Assembly (NCBI RefSeq): GCF_945859705.1
Contig: NC_079137.1
Coordinates: 34,221,554-34,285,553, forward strand
Length of the DNA stretch: 64,000 nucleotides
Direction: 5' to 3'
DNA from: Episyrphus balteatus
Lineage: Eukaryota > Arthropoda > Insecta > Diptera > Syrphidae
Shown: positions 11,014-20,528 of the stretch, piece after piece
Numbering within the stretch: position 1 is the first letter of the stretch
Layout of the letters: every line of letters begins with the position of its first letter
Notes under the pieces: model-generated
What the model was told of the DNA's origin: nothing
Databases searched by the model: none
The model's input: only the letters and a program-made list of their open reading frames with translations
Position numbers and translations under genes: made by a program

Positions 11014-12246
11014 GTAAGTGGACCAGAGGATACCAACCACATTCCTGGAATCCTTTTGTAGCATCTCTCATTTGTTTATAGCGCGCCGCCTGCATGTTGA
11101 GCCTTGTATGTGTGTGTGAGTGTATTTGAGGTGTGTGTATGTTAAGAGATGAGACTGGAATTTATAGTATAAATTATATTGTTGTGTACTTTTTTTGTTT
11201 GTTTGTTTGTGTGCAGGACGGTTCTAACTCTTCCCTTACCTATAATCTCATTTTGCTCCATAGATACATTTTAGCCTAGTGACAAGTGTTTACAGAATAT
11301 TTACAAAATACTCATTGTGTTATTCTTTTTTCTACGAATTTATTACGTTAAAAAACATTGTTATTTTTCTGGTTATATTTGTACATATGTATATGTATGT
11401 GTATTATTGTGTATGGTACTTTGTTTTGTAATAGATTTTAAATTCTATCAAGCGAGAGAGGTTTCATTCAATATAATTTTACTTGGAAATCAAAGGGATT
11501 ATTTCTGAAAAGGGTTAATATCAGATTTTTTTTTCTGTTAAGAGGAGGATGTGTTTTGTGACTAAAAAAAAAAGAAAATTTGTTGACTAAAAATTGAAAA
11601 GAGAAGCAGACAAGTGTGAAACAAACAGAAAGCTAAATAATAAAAAATAAGCCAACAATATTATTTATTAAACCATAACACCCCTCGTTTTGATTCAATA
11701 TGTACTAGATTACTAAATGTAGGTATTTAAAACTGTAAAATGTCTAAGTCGTACGTACCTACTTGTTCCTTAAATAATAGTAGCTTCGAGTTTCACGATT
11801 GGATAGTTTTATAAAAGTGAAAAAAAAAATAAATATAATAAAAAATAAACACATAATTTGGGGAGGCAAAGATTGCCACAAAATTGTGAATATTATGAAT
11901 ATGCTTTCGTCCAGTGCAAGTACCTACCCTTAGAGAGAGAGACCCGGAAAAAGGCATGCCATTTAGAGCCATTTTTATGAATTTTCGTTCTTAAATGGCA
12001 TATAAGTAGATAGTTAGGATCAGGAATTTTGGATTTAGTTACAAAAGCCAAGCAGATTAAAATAGATTTTATAGTGAATTTTAACCAAAACTCATGGTTA
12101 TTTCCATTAGAAGTCTAAAGACTTCTCCAGGGATTACCTCTATATTAATTTAATGTCATAAAAACCAATTGAACTCTATTTTCACTTCAAGAACTTAGTT
12201 ATAAATGAAACGCATTCGAAAAGGATGATTTTCTAATGCAATTCAG
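11014..12246. other. putative intron, low complexity
   Basis: TG-rich patches near 11110-11140 and 11195-11215, then AT-rich sequence. No coding or transposon feature was recognised. Confidence 0.4.
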
Positions 12247-12259
12247 TAAGGGAATTTTA

Positions 12260-12493
12260 CTGCCCTTTCCAGTAGACGTAAAAAATACCTGGAAAAATAT
12301 TTCTTAGAAGATACCAGTGAGCTAATCAATACTGACATCTTCAACCTTCACCGCTTTATTAAAAGCTCCAACTGGTTTAATTAGTGAGGAATTTCCTCAC
12401 AAAATCATGGTATCACAACGGACCAATAAATGGTCTAAGTGTGTCAGTTGTTTTCCTGACAGCCATTTCTACCTAACCTAACCTAACCTAACC
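12260..12493 (+). mobile_element. 5'-truncated LINE with (CCTAA)n tail and 13-bp target duplication
   Basis: TAAGGGAATTTTA occurs at 12247-12259 and 12494-12506 and brackets a 234-bp insert. The insert encodes the last ~40 residues of a LINE ORF2, containing SRRKKYLEKYFLED, INTDIFNLHRFIKSSNWFN and a stop at 12382-12384. This is the ...RFI..S.WF* ending typical of I/LOA/R1-group retrotransposons of flies. The 3' UTR includes GGTATCACAACGGACC and ends in about five CCTAA units. The last TAA of the tail overlaps the duplication, so its length is 11-13 bp. Confidence 0.88.
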
Positions 12494-12779
12494 TAAGGGA
12501 ATTTTAACTAGGTATGATGAAAAAATGTTTTTGTGATATAGGAACAGTGTAAGTGATGTGTTTAAAAAGTCAACATCACTGACTTTAATTTCAAATAGTC
12601 AAATCTTGGCAGAAAATAGTCAAATAGTTTCATCTTGGCAGAAAAGTTTCATTTTGTATAAAAAGTAAGAAACAAAAGAGCCCATTCTATTATCTCGAGT
12701 GAAAGAGTGTTTTGGTTAGCTTGATTCTAAAAAAAAAAAACACAATGAAGATGACGCGAGGAGGATTTAAAGTTCTAAG

Positions 12780-13140
12780 TTTTACTCTCTTTAAAAAACA
12801 CCCTTTTTATTAAAAAAAAACAAATTTTTTGAATTCTGTAATTTGATTTCCGATTCCCATGAAAAATGAAACTTATATGTATACACTAAAGTTTTTAAAC
12901 GTTCCACTTAAGTCATTGTTTATTCTTTTTTTTTTTTGGTTTTAAGCACACAAGTTTGATTTTAAGCACAGATTTTAGTTCTTTACAAAAAAAATTGCGT
13001 TTCACTCACCTAAATGCAGCGTTATTATCGAATTTGATTAGGATATAAATTCCGTGATAGATTTTTGTTAATAATCCTGAACTATTTTCTCTTCTCTTAA
13101 AAAAACACCCCTTTTCCAAGTTATTTTTAAAAAAACTTTA
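12780..13140. repeat. dispersed AAAAAACACCCTT repeat fragments
   Basis: Two blocks near 12795 and 13102 share the A-run plus CACCCTTTT/CACCCCTTTT core seen in the AHSA1 intron. No ends can be defined. Confidence 0.4.
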
Positions 13141-13142
13141 TA

Positions 13143-13613
13143 CAGGGTGTCCCACAGTCACTGCTCCAAATGAAAACCATGGATTCTTGAGGTCATTTTA
13201 AGTCGAAAAACTTGAGAGGTAAATTTCCCGTTTTTGTCCCGTTTTCGAGTTAAGATGGTTTTGCTCTCTTTTTCCTTTGCTAGCTTTATCTTTACCAAAC
13301 TTCATCTGATCCGTAAGAGTTTTTTTTTTTTTTTATAACCAATCAAGCATTTATTAAAGTTTTAGTTTGTCCCAAAACTTTTTTTTTCTGCTAACAACCT
13401 TTGTCTGCAATTTTGCATCAAACCAAATTTTTCTCATTTTTAAGTTGTTTTTTCACTTTCATATCATTTTATTAAAAAAAAAAGAATCATTTTTAGCAAA
13501 AAAACAAAACAAAACTTCCATGGATCAAAACTGGGTTTTATGGTTTTAAAATAGTTCCTATGGCTTAGAGAATTATCAAAATTGATTCACTCAGTCCAAA
13601 GTTATGCGGTAAC

Positions 13614-13652
<39 letters not shown>

Positions 13653-13797
13653 GACGAATTGAATACCTCCTCCTTTTTGGAAGTCGGTAAAAACACGTAA
13701 ATGAGTATTAATTTCTTTGGCCCAGTTTATTTTCTTAAAACAAATAATTTTTTTTTTCATAAAAAAGTAGGTATGCTTTAAAAAATTACCTTCCCTA
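13143..13797 (+). mobile_element. half copy of foldback element FB-like (TIR CAGGGTGTCCC)
   Basis: From CAGGGTGTCCCACAGTCACT, preceded by TATA at 13139-13142, the sequence follows the left arm of the palindromic element at 16027 with moderate divergence (CCATGGATTC, TTTCGAGTTA, GCATCAAACC, TGAGTATTAATT and CCCAGTTTATTTTC blocks). It breaks off near 13797 without a second arm. A separate MITE (13511-13688) is inserted within it, so the FB copy is older than that MITE. Confidence 0.75.
13511..13688 (+). mobile_element. ACCGACTTCC-TIR MITE, copy A
   Basis: Contains the family text CCATGGATCAAAACTGGG, CAAAGTTATGCGGTAACAAA and a right end CTCCTTTTTGGAAGTCGGT. The left TIR is eroded (AAAACTTCC). 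An A-tract of ~28 nt lies inside (13619-13648). It sits inside the half foldback copy. Confidence 0.8.
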
Positions 13798-13919
13798 GTC
13801 GTGTTTGAAATCATCAAATTTCTATACATTTTAAAAGCAACCATAACATTTGGGAACGTTACGTTGCTTTGATTGGACCATTTTATCAGATATAAATTTG
13901 AATAATCTCTCGGCATGCA

Positions 13920-14057
13920 CAATCTGAGCTTTTTATACCGTATCCTCTGATTACAATATGAAGAGCTTGAACTGCACCATCTTGTTACTTAACTCTAGTT
14001 CGATGTCGTTGGAATAATTTTCGACCATTTGTACAAGCTTCTTTGATCTGTTGGTTC
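13920..14057 (-). pseudogene. hAT (DUF4371-type) transposase relic, fragment 1
   Basis: On the minus strand, LVQMVENYSNDIELELSNKM followed by VQFKLFIL reads like the C..L...Y..D...EL..E...F segment of DUF4371/ZMYM-type hAT transposases. Its neighbour across the inserted 3.47 kb hAT element (17525-17584) reads INSLFGFLIDFMTNTNQ, which precedes it in such proteins. The gene was thus split by a later hAT insertion. The similarity is by eye and moderate. Confidence 0.5.
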
Positions 14058-14377
14058 CAGTGGCGTATTGAGGGGGGGGCTCAGGGGGCTCAAGCCCCCC
14101 CCCAAGCCTTCAAGATCATGTTTTTATTTAGCTGATTTCATCATAATTTACATGATTAACTGAAACTTGTTCGTAAATCTTAGAGATTTAGAGGCAGCAT
14201 AGATGCTCGAGCCCCCTCCAAATTCTGAAACAGCTGTTTGGGTTTGTTTGAGTAAGAGCCTAAGCTGACGATGAGGGTTGGGATAATTTTTGTTTTTCGG
14301 ATTTTAGTCCAATTCAGAATTCTTTAGATCATTTTTTTAGTATTTTGACTTCCAATTACATCACTGTTAAATTATTA

Positions 14378-15426
14378 GGGGTATTCACAATTCGATGCAA
14401 ATGGTCTTGTATCGTTGTAAAAGTGCAAAAGTGTAACATTTTCTTAAAATAAAACAACCAAATATACAGACTAAAATTTTTTTTACACATTTACACTTTT
14501 GCTATACCTACGGTGACCATCCGTCCCGGTTTACCCGGGACTGTCCCGTATTTCTACAGCTTGTCCCGGGTTTTTATTTAAGAAACCCGGGATGTATAAG
14601 TGTCCCGTATTTTGTAATTTGTCCCGTGATTGTCCCGTATTCTTTTGTATTCAATATTTTAAATACTTTGTACGGAAAACAAGAAAACAGTGGCTGGAAT
14701 TTAAAAATTTTTCTAAGGTAAGAATTTCGTTACCTAAGCTGCGTATTGTGCAACGAAAAGCAAAATTTTGTGCTGGTTTTGTATGAAAATTTTCGTTTCG
14801 CCTCTAGACTAGGCTAGTCTTATTTAAATGTTCGTCAATTATTTAGTTCCAGCTTCTGTTTGTCAGGTTGCTACACCAGGTAAAATGTTTTCGAATAAAG
14901 AACAACATATGGAAGAGTAAAGAACCCATTTAAGTTTCAAAACTTTTAAGGACATGTCAAAAGCTGTGTTAAAGATCATACATTTTCAAAATCATTTAAA
15001 ATAAAATTAAAATGTTAAAAAACAGCTGTCCCGATTCTGATTAAAAAAATATTTTTTTAGAAGTTATTAACAGACATTATTATTATAAATATATGAAATA
15101 TGAATTATTATTAAACCATTTTTTTGATCTCTGATTTCGTAAACGACTTAAATGATTTCAACAAAAACGCTCCCATAAAATCGTTTAGGAAATCTTGATA
15201 TCAAAATAAAGAAAAATTATGAAAACTCATTTAAAATTTTTTTTTTTTTTTTTTGAAAAATCAATATTTTCAAAACGATCCACTGTCCCGGGTTTCGCTT
15301 CCAGAAATATGGTCACCGTAGCTATACCCCAACCCTATTGCAAAATTTGTCTATTGTAGTTGTGGTAGTAGAAAACAAAATTTTGCATTTTTACACCTTT
15401 TTGTTAAACCGGGTCGTGAATACCCC
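14378..15426. mobile_element. TIR element, ends GGGGTATTCAC, second nest level
   Basis: GGGGTATTCACAATTCGATG on the left is matched by GGTCGTGAATACCCC on the right. After removal of the 812-bp insertion at 14509-15320 only about 230 bp remain, with A/T-rich text and no coding capacity, which fits a small MITE. The flanks allow a possible 3-bp duplication (ATT) but this is ambiguous. Confidence 0.65.
14509..15320. mobile_element. TACGGTGACCAT-TIR element, copy 1 (8-bp TSD)
   Basis: The element starts TACGGTGACCATCCGTCCCG and ends ATATGGTCACCGTA, flanked by the exact 8-bp duplication GCTATACC (14501-14508 and 15321-15328). The left 130 bp are full of GTCCCG/CCCGGGA motifs (CCGGTTTACCCGGGACTG, TGTCCCGTATTTC, AACCCGGGA), with the right end also carrying CTGTCCCGGGTTT. 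The 8-bp duplication favours a hAT-type (or P-type) mechanism. No transposase is visible. A second copy lies at 28777-29795. Confidence 0.92.
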
Positions 15427-16026
15427 TATTGCAAAACTTCTTATTCAATCTCAAAACGCCGTATTTGATCGTCTTAAGTATATTTACATTTTTTTTTTAA
15501 TAATATTTTTCTCAAAGAAATTGGAAATAGAAATTTTTGATATCTCAAAATCTAAGTGGCCAGCAGGTTTCTTTAAGTAAATTGCAGTTTGCGCTTCCGA
15601 TTTGGATTGAAACAGCAACATATTACGAAAAAACATACATATATATTTCGGATTAAACATCAAAAAGAATTTCATTCAAAATTAGTTTTTGAGACTTTCA
15701 CGTTCTGCATTCCACTTTTTGCGTATTCACTTGCAGAAAGTGAAATAGGCGTTCTGCATTTTTTTACTCATTTAGATTTTCTGATCGAATTCAATTCACT
15801 ATGTTACTGTTCGTGAATTTGGGGGCCTTTTTCAATGAATCTGCAATTGCAGTAATTTCACTTTAGAAACAAAACAAAAATGGAAGATCCTTCAGTTTTG
15901 ACAGTTAGAAGCAATTTCGAAGTTTTCGAAACCGATCGAAATGAAGAATATTGATATTTCATTTCACGTGAAATTGAAAAGTGATTTGAATTCACTGTCG
16001 ATCGAATTGTGGAACATGGGCGTATA

Positions 16027-17126
16027 CAGGGTGTCCCACAGTCACCGCCCCAAATGAAAACCATGGATTCCTGAGGTCATTTGAAGTCGAAAAACTTAAG
16101 AGGTAATTTTCTCGTTTTCGTCCCGTTTTCGAGTTACCACGGTTTTTATGATTTTTGCTCTCTTGTCCTTTAACTGGCCTTATCTTTGCCAAACTAAGTT
16201 TGATTTGAAAGATTTTTTTTTACAACCAATCAAGAATTTATTACAGTTTAAGTTTGTCTCAAATTTTTTTTTCTGCGGACAACCGTTTTTCCACAATTTT
16301 GCATCAAACACAATTTTCTTCGTTTTTTAAGTTGTTTTTTACACTTTCATATCATTTAAGTCAAAAAAACACGTTAATGAGTATTAATTTTTTGTCCTTT
16401 TTCTTAAAGCCCAGTTTATTTTCATAAAAAAAATCAGTTTTATTTCATAAAAAAGGCTACTGAAAGTAATTAAAAAAAAAATAAACAAACTGAGTGAATT
16501 AAAAAAAAATAATTTTTAAATAAAAAATTGATTTAAATAAATTAAATTTTTTTCTGAGCTTTATCTATTTGTTCTTTTCTTAATCACAATAGCTCAGAAA
16601 AAGTTTTTAATTCATTTAAATCAATTTTTTATTTAAAAATTATTTTTTTTTTAATTCACTCAGTTCGTTTATTTTTTTTTTAATTACTTTCAGTAGCCTT
16701 TTTTATGAAATAAAACTTATTTTTTTTATGAAAATAAACTGGGCTTTAAGAAAAACTACAAAAAATGAATACTCATTAACGTGTTTTTTTGACTTAAATG
16801 ATATGAAAGTGTAAAAAACAACTTAAAAAACGAAGAAAATTGTGTTTGATGCAAAATTGTGGAAAAACGGTTGTCCGCAGATAAAAAAAATTTGAGACAA
16901 ACTTAAACTGTAATAAATTCTTCATTGGTTGTAAAAAAAATCTTTCAAATCAAACTTAGTTTGGCAAAGATAAGGCCAGTTAAAGGACAAGAGAGCAAAA
17001 ATCATAAAAACCGTGGTAACTCCAAAACGGGACGAAAACGAGAAAATTACCTATTAAGTTTTTCGACTTCAAATGACCTCAGAAATCCATGGTTTTCATT
17101 TGGGGCGGTGACTGTGGGACACCCTG
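16027..17126. mobile_element. 1.1-kb palindromic foldback element
   Basis: Two arms of about 534 and 536 bp (16027-16560 and 16591-17126) are reverse complements of each other with few differences, separated by a 30-bp spacer. Both ends read CAGGGTGTCCCACAGTCACC outward and both are flanked by TATA (16023-16026 and 17127-17130), which would fit a TA or TATA target duplication. Tc1/mariner-type insertion is therefore possible. The arms have no coding capacity; the short frames come from the inverted repeats. A diverged single arm lies at 13143. Confidence 0.9.
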
Positions 17127-17756
17127 TATAACGAAAATATTGAAGAGTATAGCTCAAAAACTCTTGACGTGATAGGGATAAATCTGTAAACAGTTTTGGA
17201 TTCAGCACATGACAAAGTTCGAACGAAATAAAGTATTTTTTTTTTAAGGATGACTCAACTCCTTGCTGTTTGTGTAAAATGTTTGGGACACGAGAGCTTT
17301 GAAAAAACACTAGGTACTCTGAATGTGAAAGGAGGAGACAGTAGTACGAATCTGTCGAGAGCAGTATAATGCTACTATACCACTTTCAGTACCGCAGCAC
17401 AGCGTTTAACTCTCGATCAAAGATTAATAAAAAGAAATGAAATTTTTTTTCGCAAATTTACCCTCTAAAAAATTTTAGTAAAATTTTCCAGCCCCCTCCA
17501 AAATTTTTTCTGGATACGCCACTGGTTGGTTCGTGTTTGTCATGAAATCTATTAGAAATCCGAACAGAGAATTAATGTCATCATACACGGAAAAAACAGA
17601 CCACATAGAATAAAGCGGATCGCATCTTCATTTATGCGGATTTCTGTATGTTTTTTTGCTAAGATGACTCTCACCTTATATTAAGGTGACATCACTTTAA
17701 ATTAAGGTGACAAGTCATATTAATTTCTTGAATGCGCAAATTAAAAAAAAAAAACT

Positions 17757-17830
17757 GGCAGCCACCGGGGATCGAACCTACGACTGTTGGGTTACTAAGC
17801 CAGTGTATTACCACTGTGCTATCTCAGTGT
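17757..17830 (-). repeat. tRNA-like (SINE-type) segment with Pol III A and B boxes
   Basis: On the minus strand, TAGCACAGTGGT matches the Pol III A box and, 32 nt further, GGTTCGATCCC matches the B box exactly. The part between resembles a tRNA anticodon region (GGCTTAGTAACCC), possibly tRNA-Thr(AGT)-derived. The acceptor and T stems do not pair properly (GTAGG against CCCGG), so it is not a functional tRNA gene. It sits within a TIR element rather than at the head of a SINE with an A-tail. Confidence 0.65.
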
Positions 17831-18495
17831 TGGAAATGAGTATGATAAACTACAAGTAAACCTGAAGTGTGACAATAATATATATGAATCATTTATTTTC
17901 AAAACATGATAAGTCCACTTTTTTTCAAAATTTGTTTTTTTGACTAAATTTGTACTCCAGGGATAACCACGTCTGTCTTCAAAATATGAAGTATCTCTTC
18001 CAACTATATCAGATTTTACAGCTCCGCGAAATATTTTTTTAGTATCAAAAACAGAATAAGTCCCGGATTTATCATCTTTTGAAAATAAACAACAGCTTCT
18101 TTTTGTGTAAATGCTATATTCGACTAATGATTGAAAATCTCAAGTTTAAAGCTACTTTAAAGTTAAATAAGTAGTTCGGACATTGTATTTTGATCTGAAA
18201 TACAATTGTTTGATAGACTGGGGCTAAAAGCATAATTGTATATCCATTTTAAAACTAATTTCACATCCGTTTATTTTCTAAGTATGATAAGTCCAAAAGC
18301 GTTTTTATTTTTTATCTTTTGAACTATCGCTCCAAAAATTAAAAAACGAAACGGTATTTTGTAGCTAGGCAAGAGTTCTACAGAATATATTTTTTATAAA
18401 TTTTGCTACGCATATCAAAAGAAAATAGAACGTTTTTTTCTTCTCCTAAAAAATTAAAAATCATGGACTTATCATGTTTTGCAAATAAATGATTC

Positions 18496-18558
18496 ATATA
18501 TGAAAAACTTTGATGCAGGCTCCAGGACCTGGAGCCTGCATCAAAGTTTTTCATATAT
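18496..18558. repeat. perfect 63-bp palindrome (31-bp arms, 1-nt centre)
   Basis: ATATATGAAAAACTTTGATG... runs to GGCTCCAGG, then a single A, then the exact reverse complement back to ...TTTTTCATATAT. No mismatch occurs in 31 bp. It lies inside the ACACGG-ended element. Confidence 0.9.
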
Positions 18559-18799
18559 TCTATTTGAAGAGGTCACTACAAAAATTCCTGTAAGTGTGAC
18601 AATAATTTAAGAAGTTTTATTTTTGGTCGGTTTTTTTAAGATGAACATTCACATTAAAATAAGATGAAGTTCACATTAAATTTAACTGAGTTTAGGTAAG
18701 TGGAATCACCTTATTTTAAGCGGATATCACCTTATTTTAAGGTGGTGAAATTAAATGTGCGCATCATCTTATTTTAAGGTGACAGGTTTTTCTCCGTGT

Positions 18800-18940
18800 G
18801 GGCTTCTAATCGTCACGACAATTCTCCGTACGGCATGTCTAATATTGGCAAATAGGTTTCAATTTTAGACTTTACCCTTCTATTAAGTACTGATTTTTCA
18901 GTCGTCAGTTAGACTATCAGAAAAATAAATGTCAATAAAA
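18800..18940 (-). pseudogene. hAT transposase relic, continuing fragment
   Basis: On the minus strand, VKSKIETYLPILDMPYGEL and following residues resemble the Y..ILD.....L..R segment that precedes the FGFL motif in ZMYM/DUF4371-type hAT transposases. It continues, across the ACACGG-ended insertion, into 17525-17584. Stops are present. Moderate similarity by eye. Confidence 0.4.
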
Positions 18941-20103
18941 AAAAACTTTTATTCCTAGGAAGAAGCCTTAACTGGGGTTTATCTGGCTATTGAAAAATTG
19001 GCTCTTAATAAAACTTTATCTACACATTTTTCATCATGATGCTTTTTTCTTCCCCTGGTAATGCCCAAAAAAGTATAAGCGATTTTTAAAGATCGACTCG
19101 ACTGCCGTTGTTAGTTCGATAACTGGATTATGTAGGGATTTGATTACTGCATTAATTCGATCCAGTATAGCATTCTAGAACAGTATCATTACTAGGGGCG
19201 AAATCGGCTAACGCAATAGTCGATAAATTGATATGCACCTATAAATATACTCTATCTACTATCGTGTTAACCAATTTCAAACAAATGAGGTGCATGAATT
19301 GCTTGATTGCAAAGCTTTCTGAAAATCTAGAAAACCTTTTGAGAACCCCTTTTAATGTAATATTGCTTCTTATAGAAGGTACATCTCCAAGAGGCTTTGT
19401 TTGTTTAAAGTTTACTCTGCCTTGAGACTTATCCGGCACTGGTTCTCTAGACTTGCAACTGGCATAGCAGATGCCACTGAAATAGTGTAGTTACAATCTA
19501 GTGTATAATACGTGGATGATAACCAAAGTGATCCTAGCCTAGTTTAAAATGACTACAAAAAATAAAAATGAGGTGTTGTGTTTCAAGGTCTCAGCAAATA
19601 TCTATCACAATCGTATCAGATTTTTTTCATGATATCGCGAAAAACATGTTTTTCCTTGATTAGTTAATATGAAAACAATACAAACCGTGCTATTATTAGT
19701 TTATACGTTTCACTTTTTACTATAAATTTTAAAATGGTTTGTAAGAAATAAAACTTAATCAATCACTCAATTATAAGAACACCCTATATTTCTGAACAAT
19801 TATTATATTTTTGATATTATGTACTCTCTCGAAATGTTATAAACGTTTAACTTGTTATAATCCCCAAATCAAACGATGTTACAGCTGTCTGTTTTATGAT
19901 TATGTACATATGTGAATGCATATAACAATGCGAACCTAATTGTATAATATTTTACTATTGTTAGTTTTAGTTTTGTGGTCTTATTATTTTGGTAACCTCT
20001 CCACTCCGTTCCCCTTACAGGTTATAATTCATTTTAGGGTGGTCTCATTAAGCATTAATAAATAAATCATTTTATCAAATAATCTTTTTTATCAAAAAAC
20101 AAA
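18941..20103. other. putative intron, nothing firm
   Basis: AT-rich, with some less biased text at 18960-19500 that may be older relic sequence. The frames at 19228 (+) and 19239 (-) overlap and have no recognisable motif. Confidence 0.4.
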
Positions 20104-20318
20104 ACCAACTTCCATGGATCAAAACTGGGTTTTATGGTTTTTATAATAGTTCCTATGGCTATAACTGAACGAAATTGAAATGGGACCACAGCCACCAGCT
20201 TTCAAATACAAAAAGAATTATCAAAATTGGTTCACTCAGTCCAAAGTTATGAGGTAACAAACATAAAAAAAAGAAAAATACAGGCGAATTGAATACCTCC
20301 TCCTTTTAGGAAGTCGGT
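20104..20318 (+). mobile_element. ACCGACTTCC-TIR MITE, copy B
   Basis: The left end ACCAACTTCCATGGATCAAA and right end CCTTTTAGGAAGTCGGT are inverted repeats. The interior carries AACTGGGTTTTATGG, GTTCCTATGGCTATAACTG, TTGGTTCACTCAGTCC and AAAGTTATGAGGTAACAAAC. Copy C follows head-to-tail. Confidence 0.85.
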
Positions 20319-20326
20319 AAAAAACA

Positions 20327-20528
20327 AAATCAACCATGGATCAAAACTGGGTTTTATGGTTTTTCTTATAGTTCCTATAGCCAGAACTGAACGAAACTGA
20401 AATAAGACCACACTGCAGGCTTTCCAATACCAAAAGAATTATCAAAATTGGTTTACTAAGTGCAAAGTTATGAGGTAACAAACATAAAAAAAAAAATACA
20501 GACGAATACCTCCTCTTTGGAAGTCGGT
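20327..20528 (+). mobile_element. ACCGACTTCC-TIR MITE, copy C (tandem)
   Basis: Head-to-tail with copy B after an 8-bp join. It has the same internal blocks with substitutions and ends CCTCTTTGGAAGTCGGT. The left TIR is degraded (AATCAACCATGG). Confidence 0.82.

Larger units (their letters stand above)
14058..17524. mobile_element. hAT element, 3.47 kb, with nested insertions
   Basis: The left end is CAGTGGCGTATTGAGGGGG and the right end the complement, ...TGGATACGCCACTG. The exact 8-bp duplication GTTGGTTC flanks it (14050-14057 and 17525-17532). CAGTGGCG ends with an 8-bp duplication are diagnostic of hAT transposons, and the G/C runs just inside (CTCAAGCCCCCCC / AGCCCCCTCC) are typical of one subgroup. 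No hAT transposase frame is readable inside, so the copy is non-autonomous or internally replaced. It contains a TIR element (14378-15426), which itself carries another (14509-15320), and a palindromic foldback element (16027-17126). Its target was an older hAT-transposase relic. Confidence 0.93.
17585..18799. mobile_element. TIR element (ACACGG ends) with tRNA-like segment and subterminal palindromes
   Basis: The left end ACACGGAAAAAACAGACC pairs with the right end GGTTTTTCTCCGTGT. Inside each end are clustered CACCTTATWTTAAGGTGA palindromes (17672-17713 and 18705-18786), candidate transposase-binding sites. A minus-strand tRNA-like segment (17757-17830) follows the left cluster. Further in, an inverted pair with CATGATAAGTCC (about 17880-17922 and 18454-18500) encloses the middle. 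No target duplication could be recognised. The element splits the older hAT-transposase relic. Confidence 0.75.

Noticed and set aside
12470..12493. Interstitial telomere or chromosome-fusion scar from (CCTAA)n
   Set aside because: The run is the 3' tail of a LINE with a target duplication, so no fusion needs to be invoked.
16925..17131. ORF identical in part to one at 15992-16192
   Set aside because: Same sequence on the two arms of the foldback element; not two genes.
17757..17830. Functional tRNA gene on the minus strand
   Set aside because: A and B boxes are good, but the acceptor and T stems do not pair; better explained as a tRNA-derived repeat.
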